Below are positions 1 to 8,238 of a stretch of 37,451 nucleotides of DNA, piece after piece. The notes beneath the pieces are model-generated. The model was not told where the DNA came from. It saw only the letters and a program-made list of their open reading frames with translations, and made no database searches. Numbering within the stretch: position 1 is the first letter of the stretch; every line of letters begins with the position of its first letter. The position numbers were made by a program, and so were the translations under genes. This DNA comes from Syntrophomonadaceae bacterium. GTDB lineage: Bacteria > Bacillota > DSM-12270 > Thermacetogeniales > Thermacetogeniaceae. The stretch is taken from contig JAAYWP010000122.1 of the NCBI GenBank assembly GCA_012516535.1, positions 1 to 37,451 of the forward strand. The letters are read 5' to 3'.

Positions 1-66
1 AAAGGCTGCTGTGAGGCACTCACACCACTCAGCTGAATTACTTACGATCGCAATGCGGTATTTCAT
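1..66 (-). CDS. Start of an unidentified gene, cut by the window edge
   Basis: An ATG at 66-64 on the minus strand opens a reading frame that stays open for 22 codons to the window edge. It is preceded by a very purine-rich ribosome binding site (AAAGGGGGGA, 71-80). The visible peptide begins MKYRIAIVSNSAEW. This beta-strand-like start (charged residues then IAIVS) resembles the first strand of receiver or Rossmann-type domains, but 22 residues are too few to assign a family. It lies in the same orientation as the HD-GYP gene upstream, separated by about 300 bases, so it probably has its own promoter. Confidence 0.55.
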   Translation of the reverse strand, partial: MKYRIAIVSNSAEWCECLTAAF

Positions 67-149
67 TTCTTCCCCCCTTTAAAGTAAGTTTTTCTATATC
101 AACATACTAATATCATCCAATATTAACCATCTATTAATTAATCATATTT

Positions 150-173
150 TACTGAAGTATTAATTCTTCAGTA
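150..173. repeat. Inverted repeat TACTGAAG / CTTCAGTA
   Basis: Eight-base perfect arms (150-157 and 166-173) flank an 8-base A+T-only loop. Reading on the minus strand the stem is followed by an A-rich, not U-rich, stretch, so it is more likely a protein-binding site or a chance structure than a terminator. Confidence 0.35.
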
Positions 174-251
174 CTACACAAACATCCTTCCCATAAATTG
201 TAATAATATGTAATTTGTGCTTATAACTGATTAGCAATTTTCGTCTGACAA

Positions 252-275
252 GAACAAAAACCGTCTATTTTGTTC
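252..275. repeat. Inverted repeat GAACAAAA / TTTTGTTC
   Basis: Perfect 8-base arms (252-259 and 268-275) with an 8-base spacer lie about 100 bases beyond the stop codon of the HD-GYP gene. The minus-strand copy ends in a T-rich stretch, so it could be a weak terminator for that gene or an operator for the left-edge gene. Confidence 0.3.
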
Positions 276-373
276 GTTCTCAGTTACATCATTATTGGAT
301 AAAAACTTAAATCAGCTCTCTGAAAATGATAGAAAAGTAGAATAAAGTATGGAAAAAATGTCACAGTTGCGGT

Positions 374-1276
374 TCAATTGAAGATATAGCTAGGAGGGAC
401 ATGGAAAAAACTTTCGGAAGTCAGGGTATAACCCCCATCATCTTCCTTATCAACAACCTCAAGGAAATGTACAACAAGGTAAGGATCGAATTGAACACCA
501 GCACATCTGATCAGCTCAGCTACAGCCTCTTCATGTGTTTTTGCCCTGCTGTAGGGCCTATCAGAAATCATGGCATCATAGGCATCCGCAATAGCAATAA
601 TACGGGCACCTAAAGGGATCTTTTCCCTGGCTAAGCCTGATGGATAGCCTGTACCATTATAAAACTCATGGTGGTGCAGTATAATCGATGATATTTTCTC
701 TGAAGCAATCAATTTTTCCAGGATCTTTGTTCCTATCTCCGGGTGTTTACGCACCTGAGCAAATTCTTCTCTGGTAAGAGCACCCGGTTTATTCAAAATT
801 TCTTCAGGAATCCCGATCTTCCCCAGGTCATGCAGCAAAGCAGCACAGTATAAATCAGCCAAATCCTCTTGAGACAAACCCAGCCTTTTACCCAGAGCAA
901 CAGCATAATTAGCGACTCGTTCCAGGTGCTGCAAGGATGTATTATCCCTCGCCTGCATAACAGCTGTAAGGGCATCTACTGCGGCAAAAAATATCCGGTT
1001 GACTTCATCCTTTGTATTGATCAGAAGATCCTTCAGTTCGGAATTTACCTTGCATAAACTGAGGTATCTCCCCTTATAGCTGATGAAAAGATAAAACATC
1101 CCTAAAAAAGCTACTATTATCATTACAGCTCCCCCGGCCAAAATTGGGAGAACCAATTGTACAGCCTGCAGATAAATTTTGGCCAAGTAGATGAATACTG
1201 CGATCACTGCACTAAAAAATACAATAAAAAAAATGGTTGCTTTGTTGTTCATCAACTTGAAAATAGCGTCTAGCAA
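374..1276 (-). CDS. Membrane-anchored HD-GYP domain phosphodiesterase
   Basis: HD-GYP proteins hydrolyse cyclic di-GMP or related cyclic dinucleotides. This 300-residue protein has two predicted membrane helices (about residues 14-34 and 42-65), a short linker and a C-terminal HD-GYP domain. The metal-binding HD pair sits in LLHDLGKIGIP (H149, D150), followed by HHHE near 201-204, the GYP signature at 210-212 (GTGYPSGL) and ADAYDAM near 230-235, so the catalytic set looks complete. There is no receiver, PAS or other soluble sensor domain, so any input comes through the membrane helices or partners. The start is TTG at 1276; no strong ribosome binding site is visible and ATG at 1252 is an alternative. 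It follows rsfS in the same direction after 93 bases. Substrate specificity cannot be read from the sequence. Confidence 0.88.
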   Translation of the reverse strand: MLDAIFKLMNNKATIFFIVFFSAVIAVFIYLAKIYLQAVQLVLPILAGGAVMIIVAFLGMFYLFISYKGRYLSLCKVNSELKDLLINTKDEVNRIFFAAVDALTAVMQARDNTSLQHLERVANYAVALGKRLGLSQEDLADLYCAALLHDLGKIGIPEEILNKPGALTREEFAQVRKHPEIGTKILEKLIASEKISSIILHHHEFYNGTGYPSGLAREKIPLGARIIAIADAYDAMISDRPYSRAKTHEEAVAELIRCAGVQFDPYLVVHFLEVVDKEDDGGYTLTSESFFHVPPSYIFN

Positions 1277-1369
1277 AGAAACTCACGCCTTATCTGTGCC
1301 ATATATATTTTCACAGTTAGATAAAATTCGACGAAATATTTTACAATTCCTGCAGAAAAGTGACTCTAT

Positions 1370-1717
1370 TTAAGAATTTTGCCTAATTATCCTGGCATCA
1401 CCCCATAAATGTTCAATATCATAAAACCTGCGTCCCTCTTCACTAAAAATATGGACCACAACACTGCCATAATCCAACAATATCCATCCAGACTGTGGAG
1501 TTCCCTGTCTCCGGAAATAATCCTCACCTGATTTACCTAATTCCTCTTCTATTTCCCTGGCAATCGCCCCCAGATGTGTGGTGCTGCGGCCGCTGCAGAT
1601 CACAAAATAATCTGCTACAGGAAAAATCCCTCTTAGATCAAGCACTACGATATCATGCGCCTTTTTCTCAGCTGCAGCTTGTGCAGCTTTGATGGCCCTT
1701 TCCCGGCCTGAATCCAA
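1370..1717 (-). CDS. rsfS: Ribosomal silencing factor RsfS
   Basis: RsfS (RsfA/YbeB, DUF143, Iojap family) binds ribosomal protein L14 on the large subunit and blocks joining with the small subunit, shutting down translation in starved cells. At 115 residues it has the usual family length. It carries the signatures DYFVICSG (about residues 37-44), GWILLDYGSVVVHIF and the terminal FYDIEHLWGDA block. The start is TTG at 1717, about ten bases downstream of AAGGAGG. It sits 17 bases after yqeK, and the nadD-yqeK-rsfS order is standard in Firmicutes. Confidence 0.95.
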   Translation of the reverse strand: MDSGRERAIKAAQAAAEKKAHDIVVLDLRGIFPVADYFVICSGRSTTHLGAIAREIEEELGKSGEDYFRRQGTPQSGWILLDYGSVVVHIFSEEGRRFYDIEHLWGDARIIRQNS

Positions 1718-1734
1718 TCTTTAGTTTCCTCCTT

Positions 1735-2292
1735 TCATTTGCGAACAACATAATAATTCCAGGCATCTATGGTTTGTGGATGAATTAGTTTAAACTTTTG
1801 CAAACAGTAGCCAATAGTGGAGGCAAAACACTCCAAAAGAGCCCTATCAAGGTCATCCCTGGCAATTTTCCGCAGTCGCTCAACAGAGGGGAAATCTCTC
1901 CCAGGAGCTATCAGATCAGCAATATAGATCAGCTGTGCCAACCTTCCCATGGCAGGTCTCCCTAAAGTGTGCAGAGCAACAGCCTCCATCACTTGAGGGT
2001 TATCAATACCCAAATCTTCTTTAATCAACTGTGCCCCTAAAGGCCCATGCAACAAAAGGGGAACCTTTTCTTCAACAGAACAGCTAACCAGCCCTCTGGC
2101 CCGTGCCATAGACAGCATTTGATCAGCAGGAATATCCCGGGCATAGTCATGAAGCAGGCCCGCCACTGCAGCATCTCTTTGCTCAACCCCGTGCAGAGCA
2201 GCTAATTCTGCTGCACAATCACGCACAGCTAAAACATGCCTCATCCTATCTTTTGATAATCTTTCCCTAATAGCTTTTTCGTACTCCTCCAT
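1735..2292 (-). CDS. yqeK: YqeK-family HD-domain Ap4A hydrolase
   Basis: YqeK proteins are HD-domain, metal-dependent symmetrical diadenosine tetraphosphate hydrolases that turn Ap4A into two ADP. The reading frame has the early conserved RMRHVLAV histidine, the central GLLHDYARD metal motif, a later LLHGPLGA histidine and a VALHTLG block, in the expected order. I prefer ATG at 2292 (185 residues, close to the usual length) because AGGG lies five bases upstream. An in-frame ATG at 2307 would add five residues but has no visible ribosome binding site. The gene follows nadD by a short gap and precedes rsfS. Confidence 0.92.
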   Translation of the reverse strand: MEEYEKAIRERLSKDRMRHVLAVRDCAAELAALHGVEQRDAAVAGLLHDYARDIPADQMLSMARARGLVSCSVEEKVPLLLHGPLGAQLIKEDLGIDNPQVMEAVALHTLGRPAMGRLAQLIYIADLIAPGRDFPSVERLRKIARDDLDRALLECFASTIGYCLQKFKLIHPQTIDAWNYYVVRK

Positions 2293-2318
2293 TCTATCCC
2301 TCATCATATGGATAACAG

Positions 2319-2921
2319 TTATAGTAAATAAAGCTTCTGCTGAATGATATATTGTTCAACTGATTCAGGAACCAGATATTTTATCGACCTACCCTCCCTG
2401 ACACGCTTTCTGATATCAGAGGATGAAATATCCAGTTGAGGCATCTCCAGAGGCATCACTACCGAACTGTAATATTTTCCAAAAACCTCACCGACAATGT
2501 GTAAATCTAAACCGGGACGGGCAGCCACAATAAACCTGCAGAGTGATAAAAGCTCTTCCGGCTCTTTCCACCCAAATATATCCATTATTGTATCAACCCC
2601 GGTTATAAAAAAAAGTTCAGCAGCATCACCATAGAGCTGGCGCAGCTGGCGCATGGTATCCACTGTATAGGTAACCCCTCCCCTCTCATACTCCAGACGG
2701 CTAACCTCAAAAAAGGGGTTCCCAAGGATGGCAAGCATAACCATCAGATACCTATGCCAAAAGTCTGTTACTATACCATGCTTATGAGGTGGGATAGAGG
2801 CCGGCATAAAGATAACCTTATCCAAGGAAAATTTTTCCCTTGCAGCTTCAGCAACCATCAGATGACCATAATGAATAGGGTCAAAAGTGCCGCCCAGTAT
2901 CCCCAATCGCTGCTCCTTCAT
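2319..2921 (-). CDS. nadD: Nicotinate-nucleotide adenylyltransferase NadD
   Basis: NadD transfers AMP from ATP to nicotinate mononucleotide to form deamido-NAD, a late step of NAD synthesis. The protein is 200 residues, normal for the family. Near the N-terminus is the nucleotidyltransferase motif GGTFDPIHYGH (about residues 10-20), and the C-terminal ISSSDIRKRV signature is intact. The ATG at 2921 has AGGA about eight bases upstream. It lies downstream of proA and upstream of yqeK and rsfS in one transcription direction; the spacing fits an operon extending from obg or proB. Confidence 0.95.
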   Translation of the reverse strand: MKEQRLGILGGTFDPIHYGHLMVAEAAREKFSLDKVIFMPASIPPHKHGIVTDFWHRYLMVMLAILGNPFFEVSRLEYERGGVTYTVDTMRQLRQLYGDAAELFFITGVDTIMDIFGWKEPEELLSLCRFIVAARPGLDLHIVGEVFGKYYSSVVMPLEMPQLDISSSDIRKRVREGRSIKYLVPESVEQYIIQQKLYLL

Positions 2922-2958
2922 AAGTTTGTTCCTGCCCCTTCAAATAGATTGATAATAT

Positions 2959-4215
2959 TTAAGACCTGATCTGACCATCCCCCAGGATAATAAACTTGGT
3001 AGAGGTCAATTCCTCCAATCCCATAGGTCCACGGGCATGGAGTTTTTGGGTGCTGATCCCGATCTCTGCTCCAAAACCAAATTGGTGTCCATCAGTAAAA
3101 CGGGTGGAGGCATTAACAAATACAGCAGCTGCATCAACCTTTTGCACGAATAACATGGCTTTCTGATAATTGTCGGTAATGATCGCCTCAGAGTGTTTGG
3201 TGCCATATGTATGAATATGGTCGATGGCTTCATCCATATCCCGAACTACCTTCACTGCAAGGATAAGATCCAGGTATTCTGTGCCCCAATCCTCTTCAGA
3301 AGCGGGAAGGCAATCAGGTATAATTTCCCGAGTTTTTTCACAGCCCCGCAGCTCCACTCCTTTTTCCCGCAAAACAGCTGCTACTGCTGGCAAAAATTCT
3401 TTTGCGCAATTTTCATTTACTAAAAGGGTTTCCATAGCATTACAAACACCAGGTCTTTGTATTTTAGCATTGACCACAATTCTATTGGCCATTTCCAGAT
3501 CTGCCTCATCATCAACATAAGTGTGGCAATTGCCCACACCGGTTTTCAATACCGGTACTGTAGCAGTTCTTGTCACCGCATTGATCAAACCTGCCCCACC
3601 CCGGGGGATCAGAACATCGATGTAATCATTCATGGTCATCATCATATTCGCTGCTTCCCTGTCGGTTGTAGGAACCAATTGAATGGCACCCTCTGGAATT
3701 CCCGCATTCACCGCTGCAGCACTGATCACTCTGGTTAAAACAAGGTTTGACTGAAGTGCCTCAGAACCGCCTCGCAGAATAACAGCATTCCCGGCCTTGA
3801 GACAGAGCCCGGCAGCATCTACTGTTACATTAGGGCGGGCCTCATAGATTATCCCGATCACACCAAGGGGTACTCTTAACCTGCCGACACGCAAGCCATT
3901 GGGGCGTGTCCACATCTTGATAACCTCACCAACCGGATCTGGAAGGCCCACCAGATCCCGCAGCCCATCAGCCATTTCCTTGATCCGTTCCGCTGTCAGC
4001 AACAAACGGTCCAGCAGAGCACCACTCAGCCCTTTAGCCCTCCCTGCATCCATATCCTGCTGATTGGCATCCAGGATCAATTCCATTCTTTCTTCCAGTG
4101 CTCTAGCCATGGACAACAAGGCCTGATTCTTGACCTCAGTGGAAATCCCTGCAAGTATATATGACGCCTCTTTCGCCCTTTTCCCAAGTTCTATCATCTG
4201 ACCTTCCAACGACAC
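2959..4215 (-). CDS. proA: Gamma-glutamyl phosphate reductase ProA
   Basis: ProA reduces L-glutamyl 5-phosphate with NADPH to glutamate-5-semialdehyde, which cyclises to pyrroline-5-carboxylate, the second step of proline synthesis. The 418-residue length is typical. It has the aldehyde-dehydrogenase-like fold signatures, including GVIGIIYEARPNVT (about residues 118-131), the LIPRGG block and the catalytic cysteine in GVCNAMETLL (about residue 257). The C-terminal block from about residue 365 (NASTRFTDG then FGFGAEIGIST) matches the PROSITE-type ProA signature. It follows proB by 24 bases, so the two are surely cotranscribed. Confidence 0.97.
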   Translation of the reverse strand: MSLEGQMIELGKRAKEASYILAGISTEVKNQALLSMARALEERMELILDANQQDMDAGRAKGLSGALLDRLLLTAERIKEMADGLRDLVGLPDPVGEVIKMWTRPNGLRVGRLRVPLGVIGIIYEARPNVTVDAAGLCLKAGNAVILRGGSEALQSNLVLTRVISAAAVNAGIPEGAIQLVPTTDREAANMMMTMNDYIDVLIPRGGAGLINAVTRTATVPVLKTGVGNCHTYVDDEADLEMANRIVVNAKIQRPGVCNAMETLLVNENCAKEFLPAVAAVLREKGVELRGCEKTREIIPDCLPASEEDWGTEYLDLILAVKVVRDMDEAIDHIHTYGTKHSEAIITDNYQKAMLFVQKVDAAAVFVNASTRFTDGHQFGFGAEIGISTQKLHARGPMGLEELTSTKFIILGDGQIRS

Positions 4216-4239
4216 AACATCTGCCTCCTCTCTGCTATC

Positions 4240-5382
4240 TTATCCACTGTTCATAATAAGTGTGAGATTGTCCCGGTGAACAATTTCATCATAATCATGA
4301 TAGCCCAGAATTTCTTTGATCTCCCTGCTTTTATGCCCCTTGATCAACTGCACAGCAGCACTGTTATAATTGCTAATACCTCTGGCGATCTCCCTTCCAG
4401 CAGGGTCAACAATACTGATCACATTTCCTGTACTAAAAGTGCCTTCAACACTGACCACACCACTGGGCAGCAGGCTCTTCCCTTTTTTCAAGAGAGCCGC
4501 TGCAGCCCCTTCATCCACAACCACCCTCCCCTGAACCGGGGAACCAAAGGCAATCCACATCTTACGCGCCTGCATGCGATCTTCCTGGGGCACAAAAAGT
4601 GTACCCACTGACTCCCCTTGCAATACTGCTGATAGTGTTCCCTTTTTCATACCGCTGGCGATCACCATGGGTATCCCTGCCTGCATAGCGATCTTTGCTG
4701 CCTGAATCTTTGTCTCCATCCCACCTGTAGCCAAATCTGACCCGCATCCACCGGCACTTGTCTCAATCTCCGGTGTGATTTCAGTTATTTCCGTGATCAG
4801 TTGTGCATCTTCATGCTGGTGGGGGTCTACTGTATAATAACCATCAAGATCTGTAAGCAATACCAAAAGGTCCGCATCCACCAGGCAGGCCACCAGAGCA
4901 GCCAGGGTATCATTATCCCCAAAGCGGATCTCTTCCACTGCTACAGTATCATTTTCATTAACGATGGGAACGACCCTAAACCTCATCAAGGTCTGCAAGG
5001 TGTGACGAGCATTCAAATAACGTTCCCTGTGATTGATGTCTTCCCTGGTAAGCAGCACCTGGGCCACAGTTATCCTGCGCGGTGAGAAAAAGGCTTCATA
5101 GTGCTGCATCAAAATTCCCTGACCAACAGCTGCTGCTGCTTGCTTTTCCGGAATGGTTCTGGGTCTGCGTGCCAGCCCTAATCTGCCCACTCCAGCGCCA
5201 ATCGCTCCAGAACTGACCACAATTACATCCCGTCCTTCATCCCAGAGAGCAGCCAGGTCCTCCACCAGGCTTTCCATACGCTGGAGGTTAAACTGACCCT
5301 TGTTCCCGCAGAGGATCTTTGTTCCTACTTTAACTACTATACGGTGTGCCTGTTTGATCTTTGCGCGTTGAAAAACGGCCAT
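4240..5382 (-). CDS. proB: Glutamate 5-kinase ProB with PUA domain
   Basis: ProB phosphorylates the gamma-carboxyl of glutamate, the first and usually proline-inhibited step of proline synthesis. The 380-residue protein has an amino-acid-kinase domain (KVGTKIL near residue 18, VVSSGAIGAG near 55-64, NENDTVAVEEIRFGDND near 140-156, and LTDLDGYY near 176) followed by a C-terminal PUA domain (about 280-360). It is therefore the long, PUA-containing form. It is followed directly by proA. A complete proBA pair means proline is made here, which makes the separate proline-racemase-type gene at 25.5 kb more likely to be catabolic. Confidence 0.97.
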   Translation of the reverse strand: MAVFQRAKIKQAHRIVVKVGTKILCGNKGQFNLQRMESLVEDLAALWDEGRDVIVVSSGAIGAGVGRLGLARRPRTIPEKQAAAAVGQGILMQHYEAFFSPRRITVAQVLLTREDINHRERYLNARHTLQTLMRFRVVPIVNENDTVAVEEIRFGDNDTLAALVACLVDADLLVLLTDLDGYYTVDPHQHEDAQLITEITEITPEIETSAGGCGSDLATGGMETKIQAAKIAMQAGIPMVIASGMKKGTLSAVLQGESVGTLFVPQEDRMQARKMWIAFGSPVQGRVVVDEGAAAALLKKGKSLLPSGVVSVEGTFSTGNVISIVDPAGREIARGISNYNSAAVQLIKGHKSREIKEILGYHDYDEIVHRDNLTLIMNSG

Positions 5383-5405
5383 CTTTAAGCCTCACTCTCC
5401 CCTTT

Positions 5406-5708
5406 TTATGGCAGCTTGATCTCTGGTTCCTCTCCTTGACGATAAAGGACTGCATTCCGGCCGATCAGCTGTACAAGCTCTGCTCCAGTGCGCTCACTTA
5501 ATAGAGCGGCTGCTTCACCAGCACTTAAAGGAGCCTGAGGCAACACTCGTATTTTCACCAATTCCCGTGCAGTTAGAGCATCATCCAACTGACACACCAG
5601 GTTTTCACTGATCCCTGACTTTCCCACCTGCAAAATAGGGTCCAGCCGGTTAGCCAAGGATCGTAAGTATCTTTTCTGCTTTCCTGTTAACAATTCCTGC
5701 ACCCTCAC
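5406..5708 (-). CDS. yhbY: YhbY-family CRM-domain RNA-binding protein
   Basis: This is a 100-residue single CRM-domain protein. CRM proteins of this type associate with the pre-50S ribosomal subunit. The sequence starts with the LTGKQKRYLRSLAN helix, then the loop GKSGIS (about residues 30-35), and ends with the predicted strand AELVQLIGRNAVLYRQ, all diagnostic. It lies 25 bases downstream of obg and 23 bases upstream of proB, a common Clostridia context that links ribosome assembly factors. Confidence 0.92.
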   Translation of the reverse strand: MRVQELLTGKQKRYLRSLANRLDPILQVGKSGISENLVCQLDDALTARELVKIRVLPQAPLSAGEAAALLSERTGAELVQLIGRNAVLYRQGEEPEIKLP

Positions 5709-5733
5709 CTTCTAGCCTGAAAATAGATACTGA

Positions 5734-7005
<1,272 letters not shown>

Positions 7006-7024
7006 CTAACACCCACCTACAATA

Positions 7025-7057
7025 GAAGTCGGAGGCCGGAAGCCGGAAGTCAGAAGG
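7025..7057. repeat. Heptamer tandem repeat (GAAGYCG)n
   Basis: Starting at 7025 the sequence reads GAAGTCG, GAGGCCG, GAAGCCG, GAAGTCA, then a partial GAAGG: 4.7 copies of a 7-base unit with few substitutions. It lies just upstream of the obg start. A 7-base period in noncoding DNA is characteristic of heptanucleotide simple repeats that vary in copy number by slippage. Confidence 0.7.
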
Positions 7058-7095
7058 TTCCTTAATCCTGTAAAGCCGCTTAGATCGAAACAAAT

Positions 7096-7120
7096 TCCCC
7101 TGGCCACCAGGACCAGGGGA
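7096..7120 (-). terminator. Hairpin between rpmA and obg, probably an attenuating terminator
   Basis: Perfect 8-base arms TCCCCTGG (7096-7103) and CCAGGGGA (7113-7120) with a 9-base loop lie 24 bases past the rpmA stop. On the minus strand the stem is followed by AATTTGTTT, a short and broken U-run. It could partly end the ribosomal protein transcript and lower expression of obg and the genes after it. Confidence 0.6.
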
Positions 7121-7144
7121 GTATCTTTCCCTTATATTAATTGA

Positions 7145-7429
7145 TTAAGCTTCAGCGTAAACACTCACCTGTTTCTTGTTTTTCCCCTTAGCCTCAAATT
7201 TCACATAACCATCAATCAAGGCAAACAGGGTATCATCTTTACCGCGGCCAACATTCCAACCGGGGTGAACCTTGGTCCCCCGCTGGCGAACGATGATATT
7301 TCCAGCTGTGACATATTGTCCACCATACTTCTTTACACCTAGACGCTTGGACTCACTGTCCCGCCCGTTACGTGAGCTACCGACTCCTTTTTTATGAGCA
7401 AATAACTGCAGATCAAATCTATCAAACAT
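7145..7429 (-). CDS. rpmA: 50S ribosomal protein L27 (with cleaved N-terminal extension)
   Basis: L27 sits by the peptidyl transferase centre with its N-terminal tail reaching the tRNA ends. The 94-residue protein starts [22 protein letters not shown]. The residues before AHKKG form the extra presequence found in Firmicutes, removed by the Prp protease after the LQLF-type site to expose the functional tail. The rest ([36 protein letters not shown]) is a complete L27. Its start overlaps the end of prp by eight bases, so protease and substrate are translationally coupled. Confidence 0.97.
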   Translation of the reverse strand: MFDRFDLQLFAHKKGVGSSRNGRDSESKRLGVKKYGGQYVTAGNIIVRQRGTKVHPGWNVGRGKDDTLFALIDGYVKFEAKGKNKKQVSVYAEA

Positions 7430-7772
7430 CTCGACACCTCCTCACCACTAAGTATTCTCCGTAACCGCCGGAGATCCCTTGCATTCCCAGTTCCATAGTT
7501 TTCAAGAGTACCTGTGCGTTTCTTGTATCCTCTTCGCTTAAATGATCAGGTAATTTTAACTTTACAAAAACACTGCTTTCACTTTTTGTCCTGTTTTCCA
7601 CCAGCGGGGCAACTGTAAGAAAGTGTTTAAGACCTGCCACTGCTGTCTGAACAAGGGCTGAAACACCGGCACAGACAATGTCTTCTCCTGCAGGAGCATA
7701 ACCGGCATGCCCCTCAACAATGAACCCCTGCAGTTCCCCGCTCGAATTTTCAAAAAAGGTCGCCCTGATCAT
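7422..7772 (-). CDS. prp: Ribosomal-processing cysteine protease Prp
   Basis: Prp (YsxB) cuts the N-terminal extension off ribosomal protein L27 in Firmicutes. The protein is 116 residues, the usual size. The His/Cys pair is visible: histidine in GHAGYA (about residue 22) and cysteine in [10 protein letters not shown] (about residue 34). It lies between rplU and rpmA, the conserved position, and overlaps the start of its substrate gene. Ends match the family, including the C-terminal block that packs the dimer. Confidence 0.95.
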   Translation of the reverse strand: MIRATFFENSSGELQGFIVEGHAGYAPAGEDIVCAGVSALVQTAVAGLKHFLTVAPLVENRTKSESSVFVKLKLPDHLSEEDTRNAQVLLKTMELGMQGISGGYGEYLVVRRCRDV

Positions 7773-7775
7773 AAC

Positions 7776-8117
7776 TTATTCAGCAGCAGCTGTATTTTCC
7801 TGCGCTCCTAAAGTGATTTCCTCAACTATAACTTCAGTAAACAGCTGTCTGTGCCCCTTCAGGCGGCGATAGTTCTTTTTGGGCTTGTATTTAAAAACAA
7901 GAATCTTTTTAGACTTGCCCTGGTTGAGCACTTTTGCCTTAACCTGTGCTCCAGGCAGATAAGGTGTCCCTACCTTGAAATCGCCATCCATATCCACTGC
8001 CAGGACCTTGTCAAAAACCACTTCATCCCCTACAGCAGCATCCAGTTTTTCTACCCGCAGTACAGTTCCCTTGCTGACTTTATACTGTTTGCCGCCTGTT
8101 TCTACAATTGCAAACAC
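7776..8117 (-). CDS. rplU: 50S ribosomal protein L21
   Basis: L21 binds 23S rRNA in the large subunit. The 113-residue sequence opens with [17 protein letters not shown] and contains the [17 protein letters not shown] signature near residues 75-91. The start is GTG at 8117, seven bases downstream of a strong AAGGAGG. A C-terminal tail of about ten residues ([11 protein letters not shown]) extends past the usual end. It is first in the rplU-prp-rpmA operon and is preceded by its own strong promoter and a leader of about 85 bases. Confidence 0.97.
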   Translation of the reverse strand: MFAIVETGGKQYKVSKGTVLRVEKLDAAVGDEVVFDKVLAVDMDGDFKVGTPYLPGAQVKAKVLNQGKSKKILVFKYKPKKNYRRLKGHRQLFTEVIVEEITLGAQENTAAAE

Positions 8118-8201
8118 AAAATTTCCTCCTTCCGCCGGGCTTGATGGGTGGCATAATCTGCACTTGACTGACCCTCCCCGAGCGTTTTATTGTGCAAGTT
8201 A
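8118..8201 (-). ncRNA. Putative rplU 5' leader (L21 leader candidate)
   Basis: From the predicted transcription start (about 8202) to the rplU GTG there are about 85 transcribed, untranslated bases. They are G+C-rich compared with other gaps here and contain complementary blocks such as GGGAGGGTC and the CCACCC / CCCGG segments before the ribosome binding site. Firmicute rplU genes are known to carry a structured L21 leader; position and length fit. I did not fold it or match it to the Rfam model, so the structural call is inference. Confidence 0.4.
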
Positions 8202-8208
8202 CAACGGA

Positions 8209-8237
8209 ATTTTAGCACCTCACAACACCGGTGTCAA
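8209..8237 (-). promoter_or_regulatory. Strong sigma-A promoter for rplU-prp-rpmA
   Basis: On the minus strand TTGACA (8237-8232) and TAAAAT (8214-8209) are separated by exactly 17 bases. This is a full-consensus -35 and a 5/6 -10. It begins right after the stop codon of the RNase E/G gene and places transcription start near 8202, giving the leader described separately. Confidence 0.88.
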
Positions 8238-8238
8238 G

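Larger units (their letters stand above)
67..373. other. A+T-rich intergenic region with two inverted repeats
   Basis: This 307-base gap between the HD-GYP gene and the left-edge gene contains no convincing reading frame. It holds two short inverted repeats, listed separately (150-173 and 252-275). On the minus strand a TTGTCA (top-strand TGACAA at about 246-251) followed 19 bases later by TTATAA is a weak possible promoter for the left-edge gene. No classical terminator with a U-run is visible. Confidence 0.4.
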
